This document shows, in pieces, positions 44,515 through 54,942 of a stretch of DNA of 64,000 nucleotides. Source of the DNA: Vagococcus silagei (GTDB lineage Bacteria > Bacillota > Bacilli > Lactobacillales > Vagococcaceae); NCBI RefSeq assembly GCF_004795745.1, contig NZ_SDGV01000010.1, forward strand, positions 1 through 64,000, written 5' to 3'. Each line of letters starts with the position of its first letter. Position 1 is the stretch's first letter. A model generated the notes under the pieces. It saw only the letters and a list, made by a program, of their open reading frames with translations, had not been told where the DNA came from and searched no databases. The translations under genes were made by a program, and so were the position numbers.

Positions 44515-46857
44515 ATGGCGAAAAAGAAAACAAAAAAGAAACAACAGAAGAAATTAACCAAAAAACAGAAACTTAGAAAGGAACGTCAAACTTATTTTAT
44601 TTTTGGCGTTTGTTTTGTTGTCTTTGGTTTATTAGGACTTTCAAAACTTGGCTTTTTAGGTCATTTAATGGCAAATGTTTTTCGTTTAATTGTAGGCGAT
44701 ACATATCCCGTTTTAGCTTTAGCAAGTATTGGTTATGGTGGTCTCTTAATGGTTAAGAAAAATGAACATAAATGGGAGCGAAAATCACTACTTTGGGGTA
44801 GTGTGATCCTCTACATCAGTATTATTATTTTTGCTGAAATCAGGATGTTTAAAACAATCAGTTCAGACACACCCATTTTATTGCATACTTGGAAAAAATT
44901 AGCGGTCGATTTTAAAGCCAATCAGATTACGCAATCTGTTGGAGGTGGATTAACTGGCGGGTTAATTTACAGTGGACTTTACTTTTTAGTTGCTAAAATT
45001 GGTTCAATGATTTTTGCTGTGATTACAGGTATTACTGGAATTGTGCTCATGTTAAATGTCAATCTACAAGAAGTTTCGGAGAAAATAAAACTGCGATTTT
45101 CCAGCTGGTCTGAAAAACAGGCAGAACGACAAAAGGCGCATCAAGCACGACGGGCTGAGAAGCAAAAAGAAAAAGAAGCTGCAGAAAAAAATAAAGTGCG
45201 TGATTTAACTGAAGGTGAAAAATTAGCAAATTCACAAAAGGAACCTAGTGAACAAGAACCAGTACAGACGACACTTGAAATATCAAATTATCAAGATAAT
45301 TCACAACGCTTAACGCCTGAAGTAGGTTCGGAAGTCGAAGAACCGGCAGCAGATGAATCGCCTTTACAGTTTGAAATTTCCGGTGATGTTGAAAACTTAG
45401 ATTATCAATTACCGACGATTACATTATTAAATGAGTTGCCTTTAACCGATCAAAGTAAAGAGTATAAAATAGTGGAAAAAAATGTTGGTGTTTTAGAAAA
45501 AACTTTTGCTAGTTTTGGCGTTGAAGCGAAAGTTGTTCGTGCAAGTCTAGGGCCATCAGTAACCAAATTTGAAATTCAACCTGCTGTTGGTGTAAAGGTC
45601 AGTAAAATTGTTAATTTATCTGATGATTTGGCTTTAGCCTTAGCGGCAAAAGATATTCGAATGGAAGCACCAATTCCTGGTAAATCTTTAATTGGAATCG
45701 AAGTGCCAAACCAAACAACAAGTATGGTTTCATTCCGAGATGTGATGGAAGCACAAGAAGAAAATCCAACTGAATTACTTGAGGTGCCTTTAGGCAGAAG
45801 TATATCGGGAGAAGTTATTTCGGCAGATTTAACAAAAATGCCTCACTTACTGATTGCTGGTTCGACAGGTAGTGGTAAATCGGTATGTATTAATGGTATT
45901 ATTGCAAGTATTTTAATGAAAGCTAAACCAAATGAAGTGAAGTTAATGATGATTGACCCTAAAATGGTGGAGCTTAATGTTTATAATGGTGTCCCACATC
46001 TCTTAACACCAGTGGTCACAAATCCAAGAAAAGCGGCACAAGCATTACATAAAGTTGTCGAAGAAATGGAAGGTCGTTATGAAAAATTTGCAAGTTTCGG
46101 CGTGCGGAATATTACCGGATACAACGAACTCGTTGAACGTCATAATCAAGAAACAGGCGAAAAACAAGCCTTATTACCTTTTGTTGTTGTGATTGTAGAT
46201 GAGTTAGCAGATTTGATGATGGTTGCGAGTAACGAAGTCGAAGACGCAATCATTCGCCTTGCGCAAATGGCGCGTGCAGCTGGGATTCATATGATTCTTG
46301 CGACACAACGACCAAGCGTGGATGTTATCACGGGTATTATCAAAGCCAACGTACCGTCTCGAATTGCCTTTGCAGTATCGAGTGGGATTGATTCACGAAC
46401 AATTATTGACAGTCATGGTGCTGAGAAACTTTTAGGGCGTGGTGATATGTTGTTCGTGCCAATGGGTGAAAATAAACCTATTCGTGTACAAGGGGCTTTT
46501 ATTTCAGATGGTGAAGTTGAAAATATTGTGGACTTTGTTCGCGACCAACAGGAAGCAGATTATCAAGAACACATGATGCCAACTGAAGAAGTCGAAAGTA
46601 ATCCAGAAACCGAGTCACAAGATGAATTATACGGTGATGCTAAAGCTCTTGTTATTGAGATGGAGACAGCAAGTATTTCTCTTTTACAACGTCGTTTTAG
46701 AATTGGCTACAATCGCGCAGCCCGTTTAATCGACGAATTAGAAGCCAATCAAGTCGTAGGCCCATCAGAAGGAAGCAAACCCAGAAAAGTCCTCCTGACC
46801 CAAGCCGATTTAGACGCCATGGAAACCCAAGGTGATTCTGAAAGCGGTTTGGACTGA
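44515..46857 (+). CDS. ftsK: DNA translocase FtsK/SpoIIIE
   Basis: 780 residues from ATG 44515, 8 nt after AAGGAG. A lysine-rich N-terminus and four to five membrane helices (about 28-180) anchor it at the septum; an acidic/Gln linker follows; the motor has Walker A GSTGSGKS, Walker B VIVDELADLMM and ATQRPSVDVITG. The C-terminal winged-helix gamma domain (SISLLQRRFRIGYNRAARLI) reads polar KOPS/SRS sites. It pumps chromosome ends through the closing septum. The linker is short, as in SpoIIIE-type proteins of Firmicutes. Confidence 0.95.
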   Translation: MAKKKTKKKQQKKLTKKQKLRKERQTYFIFGVCFVVFGLLGLSKLGFLGHLMANVFRLIVGDTYPVLALASIGYGGLLMVKKNEHKWERKSLLWGSVILYISIIIFAEIRMFKTISSDTPILLHTWKKLAVDFKANQITQSVGGGLTGGLIYSGLYFLVAKIGSMIFAVITGITGIVLMLNVNLQEVSEKIKLRFSSWSEKQAERQKAHQARRAEKQKEKEAAEKNKVRDLTEGEKLANSQKEPSEQEPVQTTLEISNYQDNSQRLTPEVGSEVEEPAADESPLQFEISGDVENLDYQLPTITLLNELPLTDQSKEYKIVEKNVGVLEKTFASFGVEAKVVRASLGPSVTKFEIQPAVGVKVSKIVNLSDDLALALAAKDIRMEAPIPGKSLIGIEVPNQTTSMVSFRDVMEAQEENPTELLEVPLGRSISGEVISADLTKMPHLLIAGSTGSGKSVCINGIIASILMKAKPNEVKLMMIDPKMVELNVYNGVPHLLTPVVTNPRKAAQALHKVVEEMEGRYEKFASFGVRNITGYNELVERHNQETGEKQALLPFVVVIVDELADLMMVASNEVEDAIIRLAQMARAAGIHMILATQRPSVDVITGIIKANVPSRIAFAVSSGIDSRTIIDSHGAEKLLGRGDMLFVPMGENKPIRVQGAFISDGEVENIVDFVRDQQEADYQEHMMPTEEVESNPETESQDELYGDAKALVIEMETASISLLQRRFRIGYNRAARLIDELEANQVVGPSEGSKPRKVLLTQADLDAMETQGDSESGLD

Positions 46858-47051
46858 GCAATAAGGCAATCGCGATAATTTGACGGTTTAAGTCAAATCA
46901 AGGTGTTTTTTGGAGTGTTTAGAGGTGAGTCGCAAGACGAGCTTACGAATAAATTGGTCTTTAATTTAATCGAAAGATTGTTTTGTGACCGAACCTTTGC
47001 TCCAAAAATCCCGTCTACATTAAGACATGCATGCTAGTTTCAAACAAAACT

Positions 47052-47102
47052 AAAAAGATTCCAATTCGTTTTGACAAACAATACGAATTGGAATCTTTTA
47101 TT
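47052..47102. terminator. Bidirectional terminator between ftsK and the antiporter gene
   Basis: AAAAGATTCCAATTCGT pairs with ACGAATTGGAATCTTTT; flanked by A- and T-rich sequence on both sides, it can serve both convergent genes. Confidence 0.9.
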
Positions 47103-49175
47103 TTAATTAAAATCACCTTGTAGGAAAGTGGCTTCGTTATAATTGACCGATTGTCGTAATTGACTGGCCATTGCTTGTGAGATTTTACCTTTTTCAATTA
47201 AATTTTGAATGACAGCACGTTCTTCATCAAGCGTTTTAAGATAGAGTTCACGATACAATAAATCATGATGAATTCGGTCCTCTTCTTGTCGCGAGATATG
47301 GGCTAGCTTACTTTGATATTCTAAACTAATTTGATTAATAATATTTTTCTCTAATTGGTAGTTTACTTTTTCAGGATCAAGCTTATTTTTAGCTTCCGCT
47401 AAGACTTGAACAGTAAGTTTTGCACTTGTTTTTTCTAATAAAGTCAGTTCGCTTTGATATTCTTCTTCTTGCGCTTCTTTTTTTAGAATCGATTTAACCA
47501 AAATTTTACGCATGATGCGTTTTGATTTGAAGAAAGATTGTCTAATGACAATATTAAAATTAGAAGTATGCGTTCGACGTTTGTAATTCAGCATTGTCAA
47601 ATAATTTTTAATGAGGCGTTTATCAAAACTATTATTTTGAGTTAATTCGTGAACCGCTCGACACTCCGTATCAATTGCAAGTTTACGATAATGCAATTCA
47701 ATTTGGTGGTAAGCCTCGTTTTCAGTTTTGTCGTTGTTTAGATAAAGATAGCGTAAGTGTTTATCCAAGTCATCGAGCAATTCAGTGATGACATTATGAT
47801 TTTCTGGTGTTAACTCTTCTTTTAAAGCATGAATGGCTTGTTTGGTCATTAAGGTTCGTGCTTCTATATCAGATAAACAATCACATTCCTGTTCCTCACT
47901 TCCAAGTGGCAGAAGATTATTCATTTTATTGCGATAATTCATCAGAAGAGGAATCGAAACAACAGCAATCAATAAACTTGAAACAATCACGCCGCCCGCT
48001 AAGAAAATAACCAAAAATCGTTCCTCAAATGGATTTCCATCTGGTAAAAAGTATGGAAGAGAAAGGACCATGACCATGGTTAATGCGCCTCTGACCCCCG
48101 TTAAACCAGTTAAGATTGCAGCCGTAATTTGTGGTTTTTCGCGGTGAATATTTTTGGTTCGAATATAGTTGAACCATAAATAAAGATAGGACCAAATTGA
48201 ACGAATCAAGAATAAAATAAACCAAATTAACAGAACATAAAGAATTAGGTTAAAATTGTTAATTTCAGGGTTAACAATGGCCGCATGCATTGCATTTGGT
48301 AAGGTCACCCCTAAAATAATAAAAATCACGCCGTTTAATAAGTAAATAATAATATCCCAAAGATTTGATGTGACTGTCTTAATTTCGGCTAATTGACTAC
48401 GATAGAGCGGTTTTTGTTCGACAGCAACAACACCAGCTACAAACACAGTAATAATACCAGAACCATGAAACATCTCACCCATTAAGTAAATTGCAAATGG
48501 TGTTAAAATTTGTAAAATCGTGTGTGGAATCACATCTTGAATCCCTTGACGCAATAGAACAAATTCAATCGCATAAAATATTTTAGCGAAAATAAAGCCA
48601 ACGATAATACTAATAAATATCAAGCTAGCAAAACTTACGGCAGCTTCTTGTAGGGAAAAGTATCCGGTAAAGAAAGCAGCCAAAGCATATTTAAAGGCAA
48701 TTAAACCACTGGCATCGTTAATGAGACTTTCTCCGTTGACGAGATGTAGTAGTTTTGTTGGTAATTTTGTTTGTTCCGCAATCCCTTGAACGGCAACAAG
48801 ATCAGTTGGTGAAAGGACTGCAGCTAAAACAAAGGCTAACGGTATACTTATTTCAGGAACTATTTTGTAGATAAAAAGTCCGCCAAAAACAGTTGTCAAT
48901 AAAACTAATAAAACAGCATTTCCGAATATCGGAGCTTTCATTTCCCAAAGTTCTTTTTTAGGGAAATTTTTGGCATCAATATAAAGAATTGGCGAAACAA
49001 AGAGTAGCATAAACCAGTCTGATTTTAAGTCAACGTGAAAATCAAAGAGCATTGCCGCTGTAAAACCGAGACCAATTTGAATCAGAGCAGTTGGAATAAC
49101 CACGACATAGTGGCTCACAATATTTGAGACACCAACAAGTAAAATCAGAATGAGAATGGAAACTAAGACTTCCAT
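47103..49175 (-). CDS. CPA1-family Na+/H+ antiporter
   Basis: 690 residues from ATG 49175 after AGGAGG; a GTG one codon earlier is also open. Twelve or so membrane segments span residues 1-410; conserved CPA1 pieces are LSPTDLVAVQGIAE and NGESLINDASGLIAFKYALA (the ND pair) and LTGVRGALTMVM. A long (~280 aa) coiled cytoplasmic tail with many Glu/Lys/Gln residues follows, as in NhaP/NhaK-type exchangers. It exports Na+ or K+ for H+ for pH and salt tolerance. It lies 28 bp downstream of proC on the same strand, so the two may form a transcript, perhaps an osmotic link (inferred). Confidence 0.9.
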   Translation of the reverse strand: MEVLVSILILILLVGVSNIVSHYVVVIPTALIQIGLGFTAAMLFDFHVDLKSDWFMLLFVSPILYIDAKNFPKKELWEMKAPIFGNAVLLVLLTTVFGGLFIYKIVPEISIPLAFVLAAVLSPTDLVAVQGIAEQTKLPTKLLHLVNGESLINDASGLIAFKYALAAFFTGYFSLQEAAVSFASLIFISIIVGFIFAKIFYAIEFVLLRQGIQDVIPHTILQILTPFAIYLMGEMFHGSGIITVFVAGVVAVEQKPLYRSQLAEIKTVTSNLWDIIIYLLNGVIFIILGVTLPNAMHAAIVNPEINNFNLILYVLLIWFILFLIRSIWSYLYLWFNYIRTKNIHREKPQITAAILTGLTGVRGALTMVMVLSLPYFLPDGNPFEERFLVIFLAGGVIVSSLLIAVVSIPLLMNYRNKMNNLLPLGSEEQECDCLSDIEARTLMTKQAIHALKEELTPENHNVITELLDDLDKHLRYLYLNNDKTENEAYHQIELHYRKLAIDTECRAVHELTQNNSFDKRLIKNYLTMLNYKRRTHTSNFNIVIRQSFFKSKRIMRKILVKSILKKEAQEEEYQSELTLLEKTSAKLTVQVLAEAKNKLDPEKVNYQLEKNIINQISLEYQSKLAHISRQEEDRIHHDLLYRELYLKTLDEERAVIQNLIEKGKISQAMASQLRQSVNYNEATFLQGDFN

Positions 49176-49203
49176 CACAGACCTCCTTTCTGAAATTTAA
49201 GTT

Positions 49204-49986
49204 TTAACTTTTCATAATTGTATCTAGCGCATTGATTGTGGCATAACGGAAGCCCTCTTTTTCAAGAGCTGTGATACCTTTAATTGTTGTACCACCAGGA
49301 GACGCGACTTCGTCTTTTAAAACGCCAGGATGTTTCCCTGTTTCAAGCATGAGATTTGCGGCACTACTCACCATATGTGCCGCAACAGTTTGAGCAGTTT
49401 CCCGGTCAAGGCCATGTAGCACAGCTCCATCAGCTAAAGCATCTAAGAAAATATCAACAAACGCAGGGCCGCAGCCAGCTAATGTGCCAAAAACACCGAT
49501 TTTTGATTCTGAAATTTCCATTATAGTGCCTAAGTATTCAAAAGCTGTTGTAATTAATTTTTTTTCGTCTGAATTGATTTTTTTTGCAAAAGAAATTCCT
49601 GTGATTCCTTGATTAATTTGCGCAGGCGTATTTGGAATAGCATGGGCAATCGGATATTCCTCACCTAATACTTCTTGCATTTCTTGAATTGGAACACCAG
49701 CTGAAACTGAAACTAAGGGAATATTGGTTTTAATTAAGATCTCTTTAAGTTGTTCAATCATCGGCATGATTAACGGAGTACTGACGGCTAAGAAAATTAC
49801 ATCAACCTTAGCAAAATCATTAATATCTTGTGTGAGTTCAAAGCCTAATTCTGCTTGTAAAGCTTCAGCAGTTCCTGATTTGCCACCTTTTACTAATATA
49901 TTTTTTGGTTGTACTTGTTTTGAACGAAGCCAACCTTTAATCATTGCGCCACCCATATGTCCAGCGCCTAAAATACCTATTTTCAT
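49204..49986 (-). CDS. proC: Pyrroline-5-carboxylate reductase
   Basis: 260 residues. NAD(P) site KIGILGAGHMGGAMIKGW, then VFLAVSTP, HAIPNTPAQINQGITG, and the signature of the active region GCGPAFVDIFLDALADGAV with SPGGTTIKGI near the C-terminus. It carries out the last step of proline synthesis. RBS AGGTGAAGGA before ATG 49986. Confidence 0.95.
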   Translation of the reverse strand: MKIGILGAGHMGGAMIKGWLRSKQVQPKNILVKGGKSGTAEALQAELGFELTQDINDFAKVDVIFLAVSTPLIMPMIEQLKEILIKTNIPLVSVSAGVPIQEMQEVLGEEYPIAHAIPNTPAQINQGITGISFAKKINSDEKKLITTAFEYLGTIMEISESKIGVFGTLAGCGPAFVDIFLDALADGAVLHGLDRETAQTVAAHMVSSAANLMLETGKHPGVLKDEVASPGGTTIKGITALEKEGFRYATINALDTIMKS

Positions 49987-50113
49987 TCCTTCACCTCATA
50001 AAATAATTGTTTAAATTCATTATAAACTACCATAAAGTGTAATGCTAGCGATTAATCCAGTCTGTTTTTTATCTTTTAGTTTTGCTATAATTAAAAAAAT
50101 TGGAGGTGTCAAA

Positions 50114-50836
50114 ATGAAATTAGTGGTTGAAAATGTGTCAAAGTCTTTTGATACAAAAGAGATTATTAAAGAGGCAAGTTTTTCTTTTGAAAGAGGCAAG
50201 ATTTACGGTTTGCTAGGACGCAATGGCGCTGGTAAAACAACGTTATTTAATTGTATTTCAAAAGACCAAAGTATTGATGCTGGAAGTATTACAATCGAAG
50301 AAGAAGGCGTCAGCCGTGTCTATCTTGAAACGGAAATTGGCTTAGTTCAAGCAACACCAGTCGTACCAGATTTTATGACGGGTTATGAATTTATTAAATT
50401 CTTTATTGATATGAATCAACATCAAATGAAAAATATCCGAACACCTGATAGTTATCTTGCAAAAGTTGGAATTGAAAAAGAAGATCGTCATCGTTTGTTA
50501 AAAGATTATTCTCATGGAATGAAGAATAAAGTCCAAATGATTGCGACAATGATGATTCAGCCCCCAATTCTTTTATTAGATGAACCTTTAACATCATTCG
50601 ATGTCGTGGCAGCCCATCAAATGAAAGAGTTGATTTTATCACTCAAAGAAGATTCTGTTGTTATTTTTTCAACGCATATTTTACAATTGGCCCAAGATCT
50701 TTGTGATGAAATTGTACTGTTGCATAATGGTAAATTAACAGGAATTCCAGCGGATCAAATTCATGACGAATCATTTGAAAATGAAGTGATCGCTTTGTTA
50801 AGTGATGAAAAGGAAGTGGATACAGATGACCATTAA
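50114..50836 (+). CDS. ABC transporter ATP-binding protein
   Basis: 240 residues from ATG 50114, 7 nt after GGAGG. Walker A GRNGAGKTT, signature YSHGMKNKV (a YSHGM variant of LSGGQ, common in ABC-2 type exporters), Walker B ILLLDEPLTSFD. It overlaps the permease gene by 11 bp, so they form one exporter. Substrate unknown. Confidence 0.92.
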   Translation: MKLVVENVSKSFDTKEIIKEASFSFERGKIYGLLGRNGAGKTTLFNCISKDQSIDAGSITIEEEGVSRVYLETEIGLVQATPVVPDFMTGYEFIKFFIDMNQHQMKNIRTPDSYLAKVGIEKEDRHRLLKDYSHGMKNKVQMIATMMIQPPILLLDEPLTSFDVVAAHQMKELILSLKEDSVVIFSTHILQLAQDLCDEIVLLHNGKLTGIPADQIHDESFENEVIALLSDEKEVDTDDH

Positions 50837-52439
50837 AAATTCCTCGCTGATCAAATATGAACAATTTCGGGCGTCCACATTTGCGAATGGATTCATCTAT
50901 TTCTTAGGTCGGATTCCTTTTTTAGGAAAATATGTTCCAACGGGCATGCTTTATGGTGACTATGCACTAAAGAAAATAATTAGTTATTTTAGATGGGTTT
51001 TCCAATTCTTATGGTTGTTCCTAAAGGGAAGCGTGGCACTAATTTTATCATTTTTTGTGAGCACTCTTTTCGACCATTTCGACTATTCATTTATCTTTTC
51101 TTGGGCAATTATTTCGTTTATCTTTTTTGCACCACTCAATACGATGTATCCGTTGCTTAGTGACCAAGATTTGAAGTTTTTGCAATACTTTCATCAGTCA
51201 AAAAAAGAGTATGTTCGAAATAAACTATTACTGAATCAAATCATGCGTTTAATCAGTATTATTCCATCGCTGATTATTATGGGGCTATTTACCAAAGCGG
51301 TTCTTTTATCACTTGTTGTGGGAATCAGTGGCTTTTTATTCTTTAATTGTCTGTGGTTACTAATTGCCCAGAGATTGAGTGTTAGTCGTCTCCCTCGTTT
51401 AGTCAAAAATAGTTTACTGTGGATTTATCTTGTCGTGGCATTTTTTGCGGTGTTAATACTATCAGATGAACCACCAATGGATATGTTCCACTATCTTATC
51501 TTTAATCCAGTTGGCATCGTTGTTTGTTTGATAGGGGCGTTTGTCTTTGGTTATTTATTTTTAAACTATCGCCGATTTGACGACTATGTACTAGCTTCGA
51601 TTGCGTCCGTTGAGACATTATCAAAATGGTCATCCGATGTGAATAAAAATTCGAAAGATAAATATCTCTCGCAAGGTCGATCTTTCAGTAAAAAAATGAC
51701 ACTTGGTAATACTGAGAAACTTAAAAATGTCAGTGGTAGTGCATATTTAAACGGATTATTCTTCATTCGTTTTTCAGACGTCTTAAAAAAGGGGCTCCTC
51801 TATCGTGTGGCTGGAATTTCAATTTTTGGACTCGCGATTTGTTTACTCAACATTTTCGTGCCACAAATTAACTCGGTGGTGACTGAAACCAGAATGTACA
51901 AAATTTTACCACCGCTTTTCTTTATCATGTATCTTTTGTCTTTTGGTAAGCCGGTAGTGCAATCGCTGTTTATCAACTGTGATTCATCGATGTTAAATTA
52001 TCCGTTTTATCGTGAACCAAAGGCAATCGTTCGTGGGTTTATGTATCGTTTCAAACAACTTTTAGCATACAATTCAGTCATTCTTTTAACAGTCTTGTTC
52101 TGGTTTGGTGCTTTTAATGCGGTCAATGGATTTCTGTTATCACGCTACTTTTTCTTAGTTTTAACAGTCCTTTTGCTTAGTTTGTCCGTTTTATTTTCGT
52201 TTCATGAGTTGTTTATTTATTATTTATTACAACCCTTTACGAGTGACATGAAAGTAGTCAATCCTGTCTATAAAGTGGTCGACGGCGTCTTTTATTTTAT
52301 TGCCTATATGAATATTCAAATCAAACATGCTGATCTAAGATATGCGCTCTTTGTTTCGGCCTGCTCAATTCTTTATTTTATTATTGGTATGTTAGTCATT
52401 TCGAAGATTGCGCCGAAAACTTTTAAACTAAAAAGTTAA
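50826..52439 (+). CDS. ABC transporter permease, multi-pass
   Basis: 537 residues from ATG 50826, after AAGGAAG. About 12 hydrophobic segments; no recognised domain beyond the ABC exporter type. An FRAS near the N-terminus and several Trp/Phe-rich helices are visible. It pairs with the preceding ATPase. It does not resemble BceB (no large extracellular domain), and is more like EcsB-type or other ABC-2-related permeases. Function unknown. Confidence 0.8.
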   Translation: MTIKNSSLIKYEQFRASTFANGFIYFLGRIPFLGKYVPTGMLYGDYALKKIISYFRWVFQFLWLFLKGSVALILSFFVSTLFDHFDYSFIFSWAIISFIFFAPLNTMYPLLSDQDLKFLQYFHQSKKEYVRNKLLLNQIMRLISIIPSLIIMGLFTKAVLLSLVVGISGFLFFNCLWLLIAQRLSVSRLPRLVKNSLLWIYLVVAFFAVLILSDEPPMDMFHYLIFNPVGIVVCLIGAFVFGYLFLNYRRFDDYVLASIASVETLSKWSSDVNKNSKDKYLSQGRSFSKKMTLGNTEKLKNVSGSAYLNGLFFIRFSDVLKKGLLYRVAGISIFGLAICLLNIFVPQINSVVTETRMYKILPPLFFIMYLLSFGKPVVQSLFINCDSSMLNYPFYREPKAIVRGFMYRFKQLLAYNSVILLTVLFWFGAFNAVNGFLLSRYFFLVLTVLLLSLSVLFSFHELFIYYLLQPFTSDMKVVNPVYKVVDGVFYFIAYMNIQIKHADLRYALFVSACSILYFIIGMLVISKIAPKTFKLKS

Positions 52440-52454
52440 ATAGGGCTTGCAATC

Positions 52455-52733
52455 TTAAAATAAAAGTGCTTAAATAGTGTTCATAAACAAATATATTGAT
52501 TGAGATGAAAGACAATAGCAATACTAACCAATCTACCAGAGAAGGAAACCATTGACTGGAAGTTTCCAGATATAGGCGTATTGACTTACCACTTTTATAA
52601 AGTTTGATTGAAATCAAACCGTTCGCAGCGTTAATGCTTTAAGGGAGTAATTCTACGGGATTATTCTGAACATTAGGTGGAACCACGATAATTAACGTCC
52701 TAGTAGGTCATATTGACTTACTAGGCTTTTTTT
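52455..52733 (+). ncRNA. T-box leader of thrS
   Basis: The invariant T-box AGGTGGAACCACG is at 52675-52687, followed by the terminator CCTAGTAGGTCA/TGACTTACTAGG plus Ts (52699-52733). Stem I is closed by ATAAAAGTG pairing with CACTTTTAT (ending 52598). The specifier region at 52584-52590 contains both ACT and ACC, both Thr codons. Uncharged tRNA-Thr would stabilise the antiterminator and switch thrS on. Confidence 0.93.
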
Positions 52734-52759
52734 GTTTATAAAATCAAGGAGGAATAGAT

Positions 52760-54703
52760 ATGTCAATGATTAAAGTAACATTTCCAGACGGCGCAGTAAA
52801 AGAGTTTGAGGCCAACTCAACAACTTTAGAGATTGCCCAAAGTATTAGCAAAAGTTTAAGTAAAAAAGCCCTAGCAGGAAAATTCAACGGTGAATTAGTT
52901 GATTTAAACCGTGAATTAACTGAAGACGGTACAATTGAAATTGTGACTCCTGACCATGAAAATGCTTTAGAAATTTTACGTCACTCAGCAGCTCATTTAA
53001 TGGCAAATGCTGTTCGTCGTTTATATCCATCAATTCATTTTGGCGTTGGACCAGCAATTGAAAATGGTTTTTACTACGATACTGATAATGGTGAACACCC
53101 AATTTCAGAAGAAGATTTAGAAAAAATTGAAGCTGAAATGATGAAAATTGTTAAAGAAAACAATCCAATCGTTCGTAAAGAAGTATCAAAAGAAGAAGCA
53201 TTGGAATTATTTAAAGAAGACCCATATAAAGTGGAATTAATTAATGAATTACCAGCCGATGAAGTGATTACAGTCTATGACCAAGGCGATTTCGTTGACC
53301 TTTGCCGTGGCGTTCATGTCCCTTCAACTGGTCGTATTCAAGTCTTTAAATTATTATCTGTTGCCGGTGCATACTGGAGAGGTAATTCAAACAATCAAAT
53401 GATGCAACGTGTTTACGGAACAGCATTCTTCGATAAAAAAGATTTAAAAGCATACTTAAAAATGCGTGAAGAAATGAAAGAACGTGACCACCGTAAATTA
53501 GGTAAAGAATTAGATTTATTTATGACTAGCCAAGAAGCTGGTTCTGGTTTACCATTCTGGTTACCAAAAGGTGCGACAATCCGTCGTACAATCGAACGCT
53601 ACATTGTTGATAAAGAAATCAGTTTAGGTTACCAACACGTTTACACTCCAATTATGGGTGATGTTGAACTGTATAAAACTTCAGGTCACTGGGATCATTA
53701 CCATGATGATATGTTCCCACCAATGGACATGGGTGACGGCGAAATGTTAGTACTACGTCCAATGAACTGTCCGCACCATATGTTAGTTTATAAAAATGAT
53801 ATTCACTCTTATCGTGAATTACCAATTCGTATTGCGGAACTTGGAATGATGCACCGTTATGAAAAGAGTGGCGCGTTATCAGGTTTACAACGTGTGCGTG
53901 AAATGACTTTAAATGATGGCCATACTTTTGTGAGACCTGACCAAATTAAAGATGAATTTAAACGTACTCTTGAATTAATGACTGCCGTTTATGAAGACTT
54001 CGATATCACAGATTATCGTTTCCGTTTAAGCTATCGTGATCCAAATAACACAGATAAATATTTTGATGACGATGAAATGTGGGAAAATGCACAAAAAATG
54101 CTTAAAGAAGCATGTGACGAGATGGAGTTAAATTACTTTGAAGCAGACGGCGAAGCAGCATTCTATGGTCCTAAACTAGACGTTCAAGTTAAGACTGCAA
54201 TGGGCATTGAAGAAACACTGTCAACAATTCAAATTGACTTCTTATTACCAGAACGTTTTGAATTAACTTACGTTGGTGAAGATGGCGAAAATAATCACCG
54301 TCCAGTTGTTATTCACCGTGGTATTGTGTCAACTATGGAACGTTTTGTAGCTTACTTAACTGAAGTTTACAAAGGTGCTTTCCCAACTTGGTTATCACCA
54401 GTTCAAGGAACAATTATTCCAGTAAACTTAGACATGCATAGTGATTACGCTTATTCAATTAAAGAAAAACTAGAAAAACAAGGTTTACGTTTTGAAGTTG
54501 ATTCTAGAAATGAAAAAATGGGTTATAAAATCCGTGAATCACAAACTCAAAAAATCCCATATCAAATTGTTGTGGGTGATAAAGAGTTTGAAACTGGCGA
54601 AGTAAATGTTCGTCGTTATGGTAGTAAAGAAACTTCAACAATGAGTGTCGACATGTTTGTTGACTCAGTTATTGCTGAAGTCGCTAACTATAGCCGTCGC
54701 TAA
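52760..54703 (+). CDS. thrS: Threonyl-tRNA synthetase
   Basis: 647 residues, full length. TGS domain ([14 protein letters not shown]), editing domain with [15 protein letters not shown] and the later [13 protein letters not shown], class II core with motif 2 [20 protein letters not shown] and motif 3 region, and a C-terminal anticodon-binding domain. Zinc ligands Cys in RPMNCPHHM and His residues are present. AAGGAGG lies 7 nt before ATG. Controlled by the upstream T-box. Confidence 0.97.
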   Translation: MSMIKVTFPDGAVKEFEANSTTLEIAQSISKSLSKKALAGKFNGELVDLNRELTEDGTIEIVTPDHENALEILRHSAAHLMANAVRRLYPSIHFGVGPAIENGFYYDTDNGEHPISEEDLEKIEAEMMKIVKENNPIVRKEVSKEEALELFKEDPYKVELINELPADEVITVYDQGDFVDLCRGVHVPSTGRIQVFKLLSVAGAYWRGNSNNQMMQRVYGTAFFDKKDLKAYLKMREEMKERDHRKLGKELDLFMTSQEAGSGLPFWLPKGATIRRTIERYIVDKEISLGYQHVYTPIMGDVELYKTSGHWDHYHDDMFPPMDMGDGEMLVLRPMNCPHHMLVYKNDIHSYRELPIRIAELGMMHRYEKSGALSGLQRVREMTLNDGHTFVRPDQIKDEFKRTLELMTAVYEDFDITDYRFRLSYRDPNNTDKYFDDDEMWENAQKMLKEACDEMELNYFEADGEAAFYGPKLDVQVKTAMGIEETLSTIQIDFLLPERFELTYVGEDGENNHRPVVIHRGIVSTMERFVAYLTEVYKGAFPTWLSPVQGTIIPVNLDMHSDYAYSIKEKLEKQGLRFEVDSRNEKMGYKIRESQTQKIPYQIVVGDKEFETGEVNVRRYGSKETSTMSVDMFVDSVIAEVANYSRR

Positions 54704-54718
54704 AAGAAATGATATCGG

Positions 54719-54750
54719 TGAGAGACAGATCTTAACAGAGGTCTGTCTCT
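54719..54750 (+). terminator. Terminator of thrS
   Basis: GAGACAGATCTT pairs with AGAGGTCTGTCTC, followed by TTGTTG; a weak T-run. Confidence 0.75.
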
Positions 54751-54942
54751 TGTTGTATTTATTTTAGAAGTCTATGAACTATAAGTTTGTAATAAAAGTC
54801 TTTAAAATTCTATGTAAAACCAACCTTTCTCATTGAAAATATTGGGAATACATGAGATACTCGTAAGGTCTAATCTACTCCAATATTGTAGATTATCTTG
54901 AAATTATATTTAATTTTTCATGTTGAAAGGATTAATAATTGA

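Noticed and set aside
47015-47197. 60-aa minus-strand ORF at the antiporter 3' end
   Set aside because: It overlaps the terminator and the antiporter coding sequence in another frame.
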